Positions 22,601-33,228 of a stretch of DNA of 64,000 nucleotides are shown here, piece by piece. Numbering within the stretch: position 1 is the first letter of the stretch; every line of letters begins with the position of its first letter. Source of the stretch: Xenoacremonium recifei. Lineage: Eukaryota > Ascomycota > Sordariomycetes > Hypocreales > Nectriaceae. A program made the position numbers and the translations under genes. The notes beneath the pieces were generated by a model that searched no databases, was not told where the DNA came from, and saw nothing but the letters and a program-made list of their open reading frames with translations. The stretch spans positions 248,001 to 312,000 of the forward strand of contig WOFQ01000013.1 in assembly GCA_012184525.1 (NCBI GenBank), read 5' to 3'.

Positions 22601-25600
22601 GGATAGGGCATGACGATGGGTGCATCAATTGCAAGTTCGCCAATTGCTCCAACAGGGGCCAGTCTTTGCGCGTCTTGTTGATTGAGGATCCAGAACCGAC
22701 CTGTAAATGGGGGCGAGATCATGTTCAAATCTCGATCCTTGGTGATCCGCGTTACAGATATTCCCAAAGGACAGACAGCAGGAGATCCATAGACGAGCAA
22801 CACGTTTCGATCCCCTTGCCACGGCCGGTATGTGTCTTTGTCTAGCTTTCGGGTCCTGAAGCAAAGGGTCCTCAAGCTGGGGACTGAACTCGGGTCTATT
22901 CTTCGAGCAAGCACGTTCGTCATGTACGTCCATGTTGCTTCCATCCTCGTGATGGCTCCTGTGATGTTCTCAACACGCTCTCTGGCTGAAGGAATGCATA
23001 CGCAACCTCCATGAACTAGAGTTCCAAGGATCTCGACCAGGGCGATATCAATATTGAAGGCTGAGAGCTGGAGAACCCGACTGTCGCTGTTGATCATCAA
23101 TGGCCAGCCTTGCGCGAAGAGGGCGGAGCAAAGAGATGCATGAGTAAAGAAGATACTCTTTGAGGCCCCAGGCCTTGTTCGATCGGGAGAGAGAAACAAA
23201 CACGCAGCATGCTCCGGAGTGGCTTCTTGAGAAATGCTAGCAATCTGAGGCGCCATAGTCGCGAAGAAAGGGCTGTTCACAACGACCAAATTCGGTACCA
23301 TCGTTCCAAGATCCCGCCAAGCCGTTTCTGTCGCAATGACAAGCTGCGGCCTGAGCTCTCGAATTGTCGACTCGACAGTGATTTTGTCCTGAAAGTCTAA
23401 AGCAATGAAACAAGCCCCTGCTTGCATCACAGCCAGCATAATCACTGGGGCCCATTGATTCTTCTCCAATACCAAGGGGACGACCAAGCCTGGTCTAGCT
23501 CCAAGATTCACAAGGTACGTTCTGAGACTTGCAACCAGCGTCCCCATTTGGCCGTATGTTATCTCTCCATCCCAGGAGCAAACTGCTGGGGCATTCGGGC
23601 GTTTAAGTACATGTTGAAGAATCAGATTATGCAAGCAGGCTGAGATCCTGTGTCGTTGAGGAAACTCCCAATCCTGAACAATGATCTGAGCATAATCGCG
23701 ATCAGTGAAGAGATCGATGTCGCCAATTCTGAGACCTGGGAAGTCCATGATGATTTTGAGTGCTTGCTCAAATGTTCCGATGAGATTTTGGGCTTGGTTT
23801 CTGGAGAGATATGATGAGTTCAGATTGGTATGGACTCGCCCGTTCTTGTATGTGGCTGTGAGGGAAATATCGCAGTCAGTGTGACGGGATAGAGAAACCA
23901 TGCATGGGTAAAGAAGTCCAGATGGTTTTGGAGCCTTGTTCTGAAAAGTTTCTGCCGCCTCGAAACAGAAAGAGGTATTGAACACTGGGTCATTTGTCCG
24001 CAACGCATGTTGAATGTCAGCCATAGTGAGGTTATGATGCTGTCGAACATGAGCTGCTTCTGCTAGCTCATGTAAGCGCGTTTCGACCGTCATGTCCGAG
24101 GACACCTTGAGGGTGCATGGCAAGGTGGTAGCGAAGCTACCAACGAGGCCAGCAACATCGGATGAGCCACTGCCCTCACGACCAGAGAACTGCTGGCCAA
24201 AAGTGACTTGGTCCATACCAGTATATGCACGTAAAACGACAGCCCACGCAAGTTGAAGAACGATTGACTGATCTATTCTTCGGTGCTCAGAAAATATTTG
24301 GACTTGCTCTTGGGTGACTTCGAGGTCGAAGGCTTGTTGTCGGAGGCTTTCGGTTGAAGAGAGTCGAGGGAAGAGACATGGTTTCGCAGCTGTAAGATCG
24401 GCCTTCCATACTTCTAAGCTGGAAGATGTATCGATTGAAGAAATTTCGTCGACATATTCTTGATGTATCTCATGGTTTTGAGACAGTTGCCCACCAGAGT
24501 ACGCCTTGCACAATTTCTTCACTAAATTCTGTACGCTCGCCAACTTCTTGGGTTAATACTTGTTGTCTCGTTGTAGTAGGGAGAACTCACGTCACAGATA
24601 GCTTGGCTGGCATCTATTCTGATTACCGTCTTTGTCGCAGTTTGACACACGGATAGCCGATGTTTCGGCTCAGTACCTCTTGTTTTCAACGAAGGAATTC
24701 TTGACAATGCCTCCTCTGGCTGGGAAGAATCGACAAAAAGCATGCTTGGGGCTATTTTCCTGAGGACCACTTGCATGAAGACGCCCTCTTCGGCAATACT
24801 ATCGATGAACACGCTTCGCATGAAAGGTTCGTTTGTAATGACAGTGTCCCAGGCGGCACATAGTCGTTTTAGGTCAACCAGATCGGCATTTCGTGTTCGC
24901 ATCTCGTAGATACCGTCGACTTGGAAACACTCCGGCTGCTGCAGCTGGCTGAGAATGATCTCCTGCTGCGTTGAAGTGATGGGATATATCGTCTCAATGT
25001 CCTGGATGCTCGGCAATCCTCGACCGACGAGTCTGTTGCTCAAGAGCTTTGATAGGTCCTCATAGGTTGTCTTGAGCAAAGGAACATCAGAAAGAGTAAG
25101 CTCAGGCTCATGGCGTCTCAACCTGTTGATAGCTTCATAGATGAGGCGCTCAAAAGTCTGCCCCCACAAGGCTATTCTCTCCTGATGCTTGATGTGCTTG
25201 TTGTACAGGATGACGATACGGGTCCCCGAGTCGCTCATTAAGACTGATACCTCAAAGATGGCGAATCTTCCAACCTGATCACCGACTTGAGAATTGAGTA
25301 TGTCTGTCGGATGGCCTGGTAGAGGGACTGGTTCGAGAATGCCGCCAACGCGCTTGATTGTCGGTAGGGAGTCGATACAGTTGAACATGATTTCGACCGG
25401 TATGCAATTGGACTCGTTACTGCTATCCAAAAGGTCATGACTAGACAGAGATGTCTTATCTCGCACCATTGCTCGGCGAGAGTCTTTTATAACTCTCAGC
25501 AGTTGCATCATGTCTAAAGAGGGATCAAATTGGTTGCTGATCTGGCGAAGACAGGTAAACCAGCCCACGGTATCGATAATGTTGAAATCAGGGCCAGAAA

Positions 25601-27386
25601 CCTCTCTTCCATGCTCATGCTTCCAAACATCCGGCGGTGGTCTTTCCGGAAAAGTTTGGTTAAAGGAAAGAAGTAAAGCCATGAGGAAGACATCAGTAGG
25701 TTCTGCACGAAAGACTTTCTGAGATACTTCTACCAACGTAGAGGAAGTGTCTTCATCCAGAAAGAAACCCATATGATCAGTGTCTTCGTATCGATTCGCG
25801 CTGACGTCCATATCCCAGTATTGCAAGTCCACGGGGGCTACCTCTAAGGCAGCGTCCAATCTTGCCACTCGGCGATCTCGCCTTTGCCTCATTTCAAAAT
25901 TCTGATAATCTATCCAGTGCCGATACGATATCGATCCCTCTGAAAGCAAAGTTCCTTGCTGCAATAGCTCGTCTAAGTCGTGTGTGATTACGCGCCAAGA
26001 GATCAAATCAACAACCAAATGGTGCGCAGCAAGATAAAGAAGTTGCTCGTTGTTGGCCTTTCGGATAAGCTCTACTGCGAAAACGGGGCCGTCGACGGGA
26101 TTGATGATCGCCTGTGCTCTATCAACAAGAGCCAAGATGTGTTCGTCCGTGGCTGCGGTGTGGTGATGAAACCGGAATGACTTCGACGCAAAGGGCAGAA
26201 TTGCTTGCGAGTATCCTTCAGCAGTCACGCAAAACCGAGCCCGCAGCATGTCATGACGAGCAACGACAGCCTCTACCGCAGCCTCGACTTCGACTAATTC
26301 AGCTCCACCTCGGATTCGTAAGAGGATGCCCTGGCTAAACCGGTAGTCTGGGACATCGTACTGACGCGTTTGGGACTCTTCTGGCATGGAAGTCTCGAAA
26401 AATAGTTGCTGCATAGGTGAAAGTGGGAAGTATTCGTGTCCCGCAAATGTAACCTCCGGGTCTGTCCAGGTTTCTTCAGCCTCGAGATCCGTCCATAACG
26501 GCGTCAAGTCCGCAGCCAAGGACATAACTCGGCTATTCCTCAAATGCGCATTTGTTTGTCGTCGTCTAGGTTCCGTGATTTGCAGCTTCATGATCTGCTG
26601 GTAGCAATCTTGGTTGATGTTCTGTGACCATGTCTGGAGACGGCGAATGTCCGGCTGCCCGTCACTCTTGAGAGCCATTGAGCGCAGCGGAACCCAGACC
26701 TCTGGCTTTGGAGCATTGGATCCCGAATCTTGCGCGGCAATACGTATGGACCGAACTTGAATTCTCAGAGACTCGAGCTCGTCTGGGGTTGCGAGAGCGG
26801 TGGTCGGTGTGTCTGGGCTTGCATGGTCTGGGAGCGTCAAGAGGGCAAGGAGCTGGCCTTCAAACGGTCCCGCCTTGGGTCTGATGAAACAAACGCGGCC
26901 AACTAAGCAATTATCGAGGAGAAAAGATTCCAAAGTTTCTTGGATTTCTGGTTGGGGCGAGGACTTTGGAGTGACGCTTGCTGGCGATACGAGCGAGCCG
27001 TAGGTCGACGTCGACTCCATGGCTGTAGGTTGCACTGTCGAGAAGACCTCATCAGGCTCTGAGACAGACCCAAAGACTCCGGAACGTCTCGAACGTGGCG
27101 AGATTGGCGAGAAGGGTTTGACCCGAGTTTGGAGCTCTGCAAGCGTTTGGCATCCCAAGACGTCTTTCCTGTCCACGTCGAGTCCTTGGCTTTGACATGT
27201 TGCTTCAACCTTGGCAGCGGCCTCTTCGTTGCCGCCTAGTTCGGTAAACGAGTCAAAAAGTTGGATCTGGCTTTTGGAAAGGGCGAGCGTTCTTGCGATG
27301 GCTGTCATGAGGCGGTCTGACGCTGGCTCGTCGTCCAGCGACAAGCCCGTCAGCAGCGGCGGGAGGGCTGGACGGTCGTTAGCCAT
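19693..27386 (-). CDS. NRPS-architecture protein with degenerate active sites (putative NRPS pseudoenzyme), two exons
   Basis: About 2,543 aa from 27386-24591 and 24528-19693. The intron donor GTGAGT at 24590 is clear; the acceptor may be at 24529 (62 nt) or 24547 (44 nt), both in frame. The start is the ATG at 27386. Order with approximate residues: carrier-like T1 (40-75), a relic of an A-domain C-terminus (150-255), E-like domain (300-745), C (795-1200), A (1230-1720), T2 (1790-1830), C (1860-2250), T3-like (2365-2395), basic Ser-rich tail. Visible lesions: T1 reads ELGGNEE and T2 SLGGDRY where GGDS is required. Both C domains lack the HHxxxDG histidines (SQAICD; DKAQVD). The A domain has no TSGSTG phosphate loop (LSPDRTRPGASK) and TGD is TGH. 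Kept: HHLVVDLISW in the E-like domain and SLKINRRKL near the A end. There is no thioesterase or reductase. Canonical peptide synthesis looks impossible; a scaffold or regulatory role is inferred. Confidence 0.82.
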
Positions 27387-28439
27387 GGCGGGCGGGAAGG
27401 CGAAACATAACGCCACAGGCCATCAAGTGTATCATCAGTAGACGCGGACTCAACGAGATGGAAGAGAAAGAGAGACAAGAAGCTGCATTAGGGAGGGTGC
27501 AGGAGCAGAAATGAAAGACAGCACATTCCCCAAAACGGTCGACATGGAATCATGCGCGGCGTCATGCCAAAGCCTGGCTTCCGACAAATCATGGCCCAAG
27601 AATACGAGCTGAGCCCGAACGGCAGACACGCATCAGCACCAGCCGGCTTTTCGTCCAATGCGATGTCACCCAGACCCGGCTCAGGGATTCCGTGCAACCA
27701 CCACGCGGTTTTTAGTCTGGGATCTGCTGCATCTTCTCCTGGACGCCACGGAGAGGCTTAGTAGGCATCGGGCCTAGAGTCCGTCCTGCGTGTCCTGGAG
27801 GGGAAAGTTGACTGCGAGCAAAGCTTACGCGTCGGCGAATAAGAGAGAACTTGGATGCTGATTCGTCGTTTGGCACGTTTCGGATACGACAAGTATTGAT
27901 TGAGACGACGATGGAAGCAAATACATTGTCGATTATGGTAGAAGGAGAAGTCAAGGTGTTGCTCGCATAAACGTCCTCTAAGAGAGATAGATGCTCAGCC
28001 ACCGCTGAGGCAGGAGGCCTTGGCCCCCAAGGTCTGCGCCTTCCTGAATGTGCAGCACAATAATGGAATCAACGCATGCAGCTGCAGCGGCAAGTGCCTT
28101 CCATTTTTATCACAATTTCAAATACCTGCAGTCTTCTCCAGTCTTCTGCAACACCATAACTTAAACGATTTGAACGAAGGATCTACTTGAGGTCATGAAA
28201 TACGACGTTCACGTAGACTCAGCTTACAGGCAGCTTACAGTGCTGACAGCCAGAACCTCCACTAACACCACTGGACATCCCGACGTTCCACCGCCTCACC
28301 GCCCGCACGTGACCCCCAAACTTTGTCCTCCAATCCATCCATCTGCCACCATCACCACTCACGCCATCACCGCCAGCTCCAATCGAGCTCTCCCAACCCT
28401 CCTCTCCCGGGCCGCACGCTTTGAGAACCAGCGCCCACC
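27387..28439. promoter_or_regulatory. Divergent promoter region, NRPS-like gene / mrp10
   Basis: A 1.05-kb spacer between two divergent starts. Frames inside carry no domain. The stretch next to mrp10 (28230-28430) is C/A-rich with ACC and CCA runs, as is common just upstream of fungal housekeeping genes. No specific site is assigned. Confidence 0.4.
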
Positions 28440-28795
28440 ATGACCGGCCGCCACAAGCCGATGCGGCTCCCGCCCCTCAAGACGCTGCGCGTCCACAATC
28501 CCAAGCGCACGCCCGAGAACCCCTGCATCGCCGTCATGTCCAGCGTGCTCGGTATGTCTTTGCTGGCGCTCAATGCCACTGGTAGACTTTTTCAGTCATG
28601 CAGATATGCTAATTGTATGGGGTTATAGCGTGCTGGGCATCTGCGGGATTCAGTGCCGCCGGCTGCGTCGCGCTCGAGACGCAGTTGCGCCAATGCATGG
28701 ACGGGCCGCCGCCGCCGCCTGCGCCGCCGAACAAGATCAACTACCACCTCGGCCGAATGCAGAAGTTCATGATTGGGGTTGGGAAGCGCAAGTAG
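28440..28795 (+). CDS. mrp10: Mitochondrial small-subunit ribosomal protein Mrp10 (twin CX9C), two exons
   Basis: Predicted 92 aa: exons 28440-28551 and 28629-28795 with a 77-nt intron (GTATGT donor, GTTATAG acceptor). Splicing joins MSSVL to ACWASAGF. The mature sequence has two exact CX9C pairs, one starting at the Cys of NPCIAVMSS and one at GCVALETQL, the coiled-coil-helix-coiled-coil-helix fold of CHCHD1/Mrp10. The N-terminus MTGRHKPMRLPPLKTLRV and the INYHLGRMQK tail are typical of fungal Mrp10. The protein is a component of the mitochondrial 37S subunit; family members are imported into mitochondria and oxidised via the Mia40 pathway (established for the family). It lies head-to-head with the NRPS-like gene and tail-to-tail with cdc24. 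Confidence 0.95.
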
Positions 28796-29960
28796 AAGAG
28801 GTCGTGCGGACTTGGTCTTGAGGGGTAGCGATGGCGGCATGTTGGCGTGGCTGCAGGGTGTGCTGCGGTCATGCCACTTCCGCTGTGTATCAGAAGGAAA
28901 TGCGTATGATGAAGCCGTCTTGAAGACACATTATGCAGGGGAGATATGGTGGGGAGGATATAGGAGAGGATGTGATCAGTCGGCTGATCTTGTACAAAAG
29001 ATGCAAAAGGGAGGTCGAGAAGAAGTGTTGTACGTTTATCGCTGTACGAATATAACATGGAAAGATTTTCAAACCAGCATATCTCTCATCGGCATTCGTC
29101 TCCTAAATTTGTCTTCTGGGAAATTCATAGTTCTTGTTGCGTTTCATCACATTTCAAAAACACGAGGGCTTTACATGCTGAAGTGCTTGTATTGCTTCTA
29201 CTCAACACAAGATAATCCATCTCCCCTCCTCCACCACGGCGTCTCCGCCCTCACTCACTACCCAGCATTATCGCGAAATCCAAACAACTTCTACTCCGCG
29301 GAGCACATGAAGATGAATAAAAAGGAACGAACAAGAACAACAGGCCCAAGAAATCCCTCCACGAAAAGAACGCCCTGGTATACGCCCCCGGTCTTATCAA
29401 AAGCGCCTGGTCCCATGATATAAAAGATAGAAAATCGAAAAGCTATGATGTCCGTGCGAATCGAATATGTCTGAGAAATGAAGATAAGCGAGTTCAATAG
29501 CCTCGAGGTGATGCACCGTCGTAGCAGACTGCCGATTTCGTGTTCCTCTAGCGGTGGCCGGCCAATATACAAATAGTTCAGCGCGGGGGAACCCAAAAAA
29601 CGGTGTCGTATCGCCAAGAAGCAATCAGATAGGAAAAGAAGAAAGGTCTTGAAATGAACGGCTCGAGTTGGCGTTGTTAAGACAAACGCTAAAATGTTAT
29701 ATGAGATGATATGATGCTTCGCATAGTAATGCTGGTGGCCGCAATGCGTCTCTAATTGCTGATAGATGCTGTCTGCTGATGCGCACTCGGCTGTTCGTTA
29801 TCGTGCCTTAGATCGTAACAGTAGTCGAAGGAAATGAAATGAGGTCGTCCAGACGCCGGAAACACGAATGATCCTGGGGTATCCTGTGCAGAACAACACC
29901 ACCGAGCTCCTCTCCAGTCCTTATGTTCAGTTTGCCGTTGCTGTGATTCAATCCGGGAGA
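28796..29960. other. Convergent 3' region between mrp10 and cdc24
   Basis: 1.17 kb between two stop codons facing each other. It presumably holds both 3' UTRs. The frame at 28773-29423 (+) merely reads through mrp10's end in another frame and has no domain. No RNA gene was recognised. Confidence 0.45.
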
Positions 29961-32900
29961 TCAGGACGTATCGCCGACGCAGAAGAGCTCTATCTCTCCG
30001 ACGCCGCCCGAGTACATGTTCCTAACTCCCTCGCGCCATTCCATGAACGCAATCTGGATGTCGTCGTCGCTCTCGATAGTCACAAAGTCGCCGTCCTCGT
30101 CGCGGTATCGAAGCTTGAGCATGCCCTTACCAATACTGCTGTTCGTAAAGCGCGCGAGCTTGGCGTCGATTCGGTCAATGAGAGACTGGTACGTGATGTT
30201 GAAGGCGACAACAAGCGTCACGTAGTTACCCGCCTCGGTATTGACTCTGACCTTGAGTTGAGTCGGCAACGGCAGGTCGGGGCTGATTAGAGGATTGGAG
30301 GTGGATGGGGGAATATTCGCAGTGCCGAGAGCTGGGGACACTGTCCGTGAGTTGGCGGCTGCAGCGTCGACTCGAAGCGGTGTTCCTCCAGTCACAGGGG
30401 TATTCCCACGGGAGTACACGGGCTGGACAGGGAAGTGGTTCATGGTGCCTCCGAGGCTTCCCGAGTGCTGGTGCATGCGCTCGCGCTGAGCACCGGGGCT
30501 TTGTGTGTGTGCGCGGATGGGCATCTCGTTCCTCGGAGAGCCAGTCTGAGATCGGGGGATGCTCCCGTCATGAGCAGGGTGAAGGTGCTGTGGGATTCCT
30601 GGAACTGCTGGGATATTCCCCTGACTAGGCTGTCGCGTCCGTGGCATGCCGGGGACATTGATGTCAGGCGTGGAGTAAGACCGGCTCCTCTGCTGAGCTG
30701 CAGCAACAGGATCCCTTGCCATGACCGGCAGTGAAGGTCCGCGAGGATTCCTGCCATTCATCATATGCGGGTTAGGCGACGATCCGTCGCGAGACGGCGC
30801 ACGAGGCATGGCTGGTGCAGTATATCGGTTGCTGTCCTCCCATCCTGGTTGAGGAGTGCCAGACTTGGGGAAAGGATATCCGGGGGTAGCAAACATGCCA
30901 CTAGCCGTGCTAGTCCGTGAAGACGCTGGGGATTCAGCTACTGGAGAGAAGTAGCTGTCGCCTACACGAGCACCAGGGGATGGAGCCCCGTTACCCTGGG
31001 TTTGAAGGCTGAGGGCCGTTGGGGGAGCCGGCAAAGGGAATCGAGGGGGTGGTGCCCTCACCATGCTCGCCAAAGAACCAGTGCTCTCCCCTGTTCCGGC
31101 GCGTTGCCTTAGGTTGCTGCTAGAAGCTGTGCGCGGCGGACCGCCAGCCTGTTGATGGGTCGGCATTGGGAATTGGGCCGGTGCCGTTGCTGGGCCGTAG
31201 TCATCGTCGTCCTCGTCTTCCTGTTGTAGATAAGGATTTTCAAGCCCAACAGCTTGATCTCGAGTCCAGGCGAAGTCAGTCACCGGGCCATCAGGGCTCT
31301 GAGATGCTCTTGGGGCATTCTCCTTCCGTTGAATCTCGAGACCAGCCGCCCACTTCTTCATCATATCCTCACTGAGGAACTTGATGGTAAAGTTTTCCAC
31401 GCCGGGATCTCCTTTCCACCAAATCTGGACACTATGGGACCCTAAACTACTGTCAGCATGAACAATATTCTAGGGTTTGGGAGTGAGCATACCAGGCTTT
31501 GAGAGGGACAGGACATCAGTAACATTAGTCATAAAGATCCGACCCTTAAGCTGGAGCTTCGCGCTCTTGTTTCGAACCTTGGGGCCCTGCGACCTGGTCT
31601 TGTCTTTCTTGTCCTTGCTCTTGTTTGGTGAGATCTCTTTGCAGCAGAGAAGTATACACTCGAACAGGTAGATTTCATACTACAACTTTGTCAGCGCACG
31701 CATGCTCATATGAAATGGACTCAGAGTTATGACGCACATCCTTTTCCTGATCGTTCTTTCCCGTGATGACACCGTGCATTCCGTGCATGAGAAGTTTTCC
31801 GAACTGGTCCACTCTATGGTTCTTCCAGTCGTCTACTCGAGCAAAGAGATCTTCGAGGGCTTCATCCAGAAGGTCACGGTTGACCGCTTCGTTTGCCTTC
31901 TTAAGCACCCGCTCAGCGGCGTCACATCCTGCAATCAAATCGGCTTTCGTCTCCTCGTCTTCGGTCTTCTTGATAAGATCCTGGTAAACGTATTAGGTAA
32001 GTTGTCTTATTGAGATTAGCCATTTGAGCAGCTTCATCTTACCTTGAGAAGCAAAGGATATTTGACTAGTCTCTGCATTGGTTTCAGCAAGAAGCCGTCC
32101 AGGGTGTTAAAATCTGCAGCCACAGGGTGCTCTGAGTACTGGATCTTGTCGAAGACCTGGTTCGCAATTTGAGCCGCCTTGCGCTGGTTGGCAATGAAAG
32201 GCTGGTAAATATCGAATGCGTCTTCGTATGTGGTGAATGGTGAGCCCCAGCGCTGATGCACAGAAGGCATAGAATTCGTCGTTTCGACTCGAATCAGGAA
32301 GCGGCGCTGGAAATCCAAGATGGCGTTGATATTGAGGAAGATTTGATGTACGCAGTCGCCAGGTACGTCACCCTTTTGCTCCAGCGTCTTCTTTAAGTCG
32401 TGCAAATTCTCCAGATCCTGCACATATTTGCGCTCCGTGTCGACAAGTTCCCTTACGATGTGATCTCGATAGCTCATTTTAGGTCCCTCAGCGGCTTGGG
32501 TGGGTTCGTCCTCGGGATATGGTTGAACTTGAAGCAGATGGCCTCCTTGTTCGGCAAGGTCGAGAACGTGATTCACTACTTGTGTGACCTGCATCACCAC
32601 GGTTAGCTCCTACGGAAAGGCAATATAATTCGGAATCTTGGGCGTTATTCACCTTGACGAAACCGCTGGTATCATTGCCCATCAAGTCTGTAATGACGAA
32701 GCTCTCGGCTGGTGAGACTTTGAGCTCCTTCATGCAAGCCTGCACAAACTTGAAGATGGCAATCTTGGACTTCTTCGCCTCGTTCGCGTTGGCATCCTCC
32801 ACCTTGAGCTCTTCGGCGGGTTCGAGCGCATTGTAGATGGTGAGCAGCGGGTATCCCGTGCGCAATAGGTTCCATAGCGGGTCGACGGGATCGTAGGGAT

Positions 32901-33228
32901 CGAGCTGTTCGAGATAGGGCTGGAAGCCGGGCACCTGAGCCAGGCGCTGCTTCAGGGAGATGCATATTTGGTAGAGAGATCGAGAGGCGTCTGCTTTCTG
33001 ATTTATGATATTGCTCGTAGCCATGACAGGCCCGCCATTCTGGGGCACGACGGTGGCGGCACTGCCGAGCGAGTTTAGCGATGTCGAGGAGCCGGCAAAG
33101 GCGGTCGAGCCCGAGAGTTGGCTGGCGCGCGGCGCATGGTTCATGCTGTTCTGCAGGCCGCCGATTCCGTTGGTGTTGTGAGGGAAGACCGGAGCGGTAT
33201 TGGTTCTCAGTAACGGGGCATGGGCCAT
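29961..33228 (-). CDS. cdc24: Cdc24-type RhoGEF (CH-like, DH, PH, PB1), five exons
   Basis: Predicted 1,010 aa. Exons 33228-32653, 32588-32043, 31980-31738, 31679-31493, 31441-29961; introns 64, 62, 58 and 51 nt. Domain order: Ser/Asn-rich N-terminus; Cdc24 calponin-homology-like domain (about 75-195, SRSLYQICISLKQRL and SFVITDLMGNDTSGFVKV); DH domain (about 232-410, beginning YRDHIVRELVDTERKYVQDL and including LLKPMQRLVKYPLLLK); PH domain (about 425-590, YEIYLFECILLCCKE and SHSVQIWWKGD); a long disordered Pro/Ser-rich linker; a C-terminal PB1 domain (about 920-1005) with the acidic cluster YRDEDGDFVTIESDDD. It activates Cdc42 (and Rac in filamentous fungi) for polarised growth and hyphal tip establishment. 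PB1 binds the scaffold Bem1/BemA; these partners are known for the family. It acts at growing tips and septa. Confidence 0.95.
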
